From Rotaria sordida (Eukaryota > Rotifera > Eurotatoria > Philodinida > Philodinidae), in assembly GCA_905250125.1 (NCBI GenBank), contig CAJNOL010000044.1, forward strand, positions 248,001 to 312,000: DNA of 64,000 bases, in the 5' to 3' direction. Shown one piece after another: positions 62,839 through 64,000 of the stretch. Numbering within the stretch: the first letter of the stretch is position 1; the number at the start of each line of letters is the position of its first letter. A model generated the notes under the pieces. The model saw only the letters and a list, made by a program, of their open reading frames with translations. It did no database searches and was not told where the DNA came from. The position numbers and the translations under genes are program-made.

Positions 62839-63086
62839 ATGCTTCGTCGACCTTTGACAAGTAAGATTTATTGATAATTGTGAATGAATTTGAATAGTTT
62901 GTTATTTTAGAAATTGATATAAAAGTTGATGAAATCGAAGATCTTAATGCAGCAATACAAGAACGTAAAAATCAAAAACCAGGCATGACAAATCGAGATA
63001 CAATGGGAGCAGCTGTTATTCCACCAGCATCCCAATCACTCTTTTCTTTTCTTGATGGAGTCGGTAATGCCGCAACACCAAGATAA
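62839..63086 (+). CDS. CDC26: Anaphase-promoting complex subunit CDC26 (APC12)
   Basis: Two exons, 62839-62860 and 62911-63086, give 65 aa. The N-terminus MLRRPLTKIDIKVDEIEDLN matches the conserved MLRR.PT...LK.DDIEE of CDC26. That segment inserts into the TPR groove of APC6/CDC16 and stabilises it in the APC/C ubiquitin ligase. A polar helix follows (AAIQERKNQKPG), then a short variable tail ending FLDGVGNAATPR. It is shorter than human CDC26 (85 aa), but the functional N-terminus is complete. An acceptor (aaagattag) ends 6 nt before the ATG, and the upstream gene's stop is only 90 bp away. Third gene of the cluster. Confidence 0.85.
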
Positions 63087-63268
63087 ATTACCATTCGCTG
63101 TTCATGCTTATATATTTAAATAAAAATTGAACGTTACTTCGTTATCTCTACTAAAATTGTTATTTTTTCTATAATCTGTTAATAAAAAAATACGTACGAA
63201 TGCCTATTGATTTACTTCATCATATGATTCGATTCTGATTAACTTGTCAAAAAATGTTTAAAGCTTCA
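63087..63268. other. 3' flank of CDC26
   Basis: 3' UTR and spacer. AATAAA-type signals occur near 63118 and 63180. Nothing else seen. Confidence 0.5.
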
Positions 63269-63897
63269 CTGACGTGCGAACATTTCCAGGCGTCAAATCG
63301 CTTTTCGATCCAAACGACATTCATTTAATGAGTCCCAGTGAGCAATAGAACAGTCTAAAGTGGTTTAGTTTTTAGGATCTGCGTTCTTGAGATATCAAAA
63401 CTTTAATTTGTTTCTTAATAAAAAGCTGTAGTCTTCTTCAAATCACGTGTAAAATTGACTTCAGAATTTCATCTTCAAATTTTGCACGAACAAAGTTCTT
63501 AATGAGATTAGTTGATTATGCAAGCTTTAGGTTTTCTAGTATTTCCTCTCTAAAGATATAAACATATGAAAGAAATTTGCTTTTACACATAAGAGAATTT
63601 CGAATTGTGAATAGCTCAAGATAAGAGATGCTAGAGAAGTTACAACTTGCTTAATGAACTAATCTCATTGAGAAATTTGTTCGTAGAAATTTTGAAGTCG
63701 AAAGCCAATTTTCTACGTGATCTAAGGGTAGCTATAACTTTTTATTGAAAAACTCAACAAAAATTTTAATATCTCCAGAACAAAGATTTGGAAGACAAAA
63801 CTGTTCTAGACTTTTCTATTACTCATTCATACTCATCAAATGAACATTGACTCGATTGAAAAGCGATTTGATACTTGCAGAGGTGTCTCTTATCAGA
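63269..63897. mobile_element. Foldback element, ~630 bp
   Basis: The arms are reverse complements over ~270 bp each. GTCAAATCGCTTTTCGATC (about 63292) pairs with GATTGAAAAGCGATTTGATAC (about 63854). GTTCTTAATGAGATTAGTTG (about 63497) pairs with the block near 63655-63680. The centre is near 63580. Non-coding. Superfamily not determined. Confidence 0.8.
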
Positions 63898-64000
63898 TGT
63901 TATGGAATGATTCTTTTCTCTTGGTATCATTTATTAACTGTACAAATAACTTTATTCTCTATTTTCATTTTTCCATTTCTCCTTTCTTTACATCGAACAA
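63898..64000. other. Right window edge
   Basis: About 100 bp of AT/pyrimidine-rich sequence with no feature seen. Confidence 0.4.

Noticed and set aside
62828-62860. Exon joining the 152-aa gene to the 62911-63086 exon
   Set aside because: The phase does not fit the downstream frame; the ATG-initiated CDC26 model fits both frame and family.
1-64000. CRISPR arrays, rRNA and tRNA genes
   Set aside because: No regularly spaced identical repeats, rRNA core motifs or convincing cloverleaf were seen by eye; a tRNA scan was not possible.

Overview
This is a eukaryotic nuclear window: AT-rich, with multi-exon genes whose introns are mostly 45-70 nt with GT..AG ends, plus a few introns of about 1-2 kb filled with transposon remains. 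No sequence label was given. The best fit is a bdelloid rotifer (Adineta/Rotaria-like). The reasons are tiny introns, compact genes next to transposon-rich stretches, two genes of apparently bacterial or phage character, and splice acceptors lying just upstream of start codons as expected for spliced-leader trans-splicing. This placement is an inference.

Region 1 (1-20.5 kb, gene-dense). On + is the 3' part of the condensin subunit gene NCAPD2 (331-9806), with a SINE-like element, a foldback element and a pair of related TIR elements in its long introns. Converging on - is a two-exon sugar-isomerase-like gene of bacterial character (10037-11721). Then on + comes an inactive rhomboid (iRhom) gene with three candidate alternative first exons (12897-18789). 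On - is a secreted or membrane-anchored N-formylglutamate-amidohydrolase-like gene (19365-20444).

Region 2 (20.5-36 kb). A sparse stretch holds a MITE, a two-TIL-domain secreted protein (23996-24545) and gene remnants with an inverted duplication. It is followed by a closely spaced minus-strand cluster RPL41 - MED9 - ODR4 (30178 down to 26667) that looks like an operon. At 34.1-35.6 kb is a zinc-finger/coiled-coil gene.

Region 3 (36-56 kb, transposon graveyard). It contains a decayed mariner with both TIRs, a FLYWCH/MULE transposase remnant, a degenerate DUF3987-like gene, a ~735-bp tandem repeat array of five copies with a nested foldback element, a gag-like retroelement fragment, a non-autonomous hAT-type element with 8-bp target duplication, and a foldback MITE related to the one at 22.5 kb. 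The only gene here that looks intact is a single-exon secreted protein with a phage tail-collar domain (47794-48486).

Region 4 (56.8-64 kb). A 12-exon, 741-aa coiled-coil gene lies on -. Divergent from it on + is a second operon-like cluster: HCCS (holocytochrome c synthase), an unrecognised 152-aa gene, and the 65-aa APC/C subunit gene CDC26. The window ends with another ~0.6-kb foldback element. Housekeeping roles represented are chromosome condensation, translation, transcription (Mediator), the cell cycle (APC/C), cytochrome c maturation and receptor trafficking.
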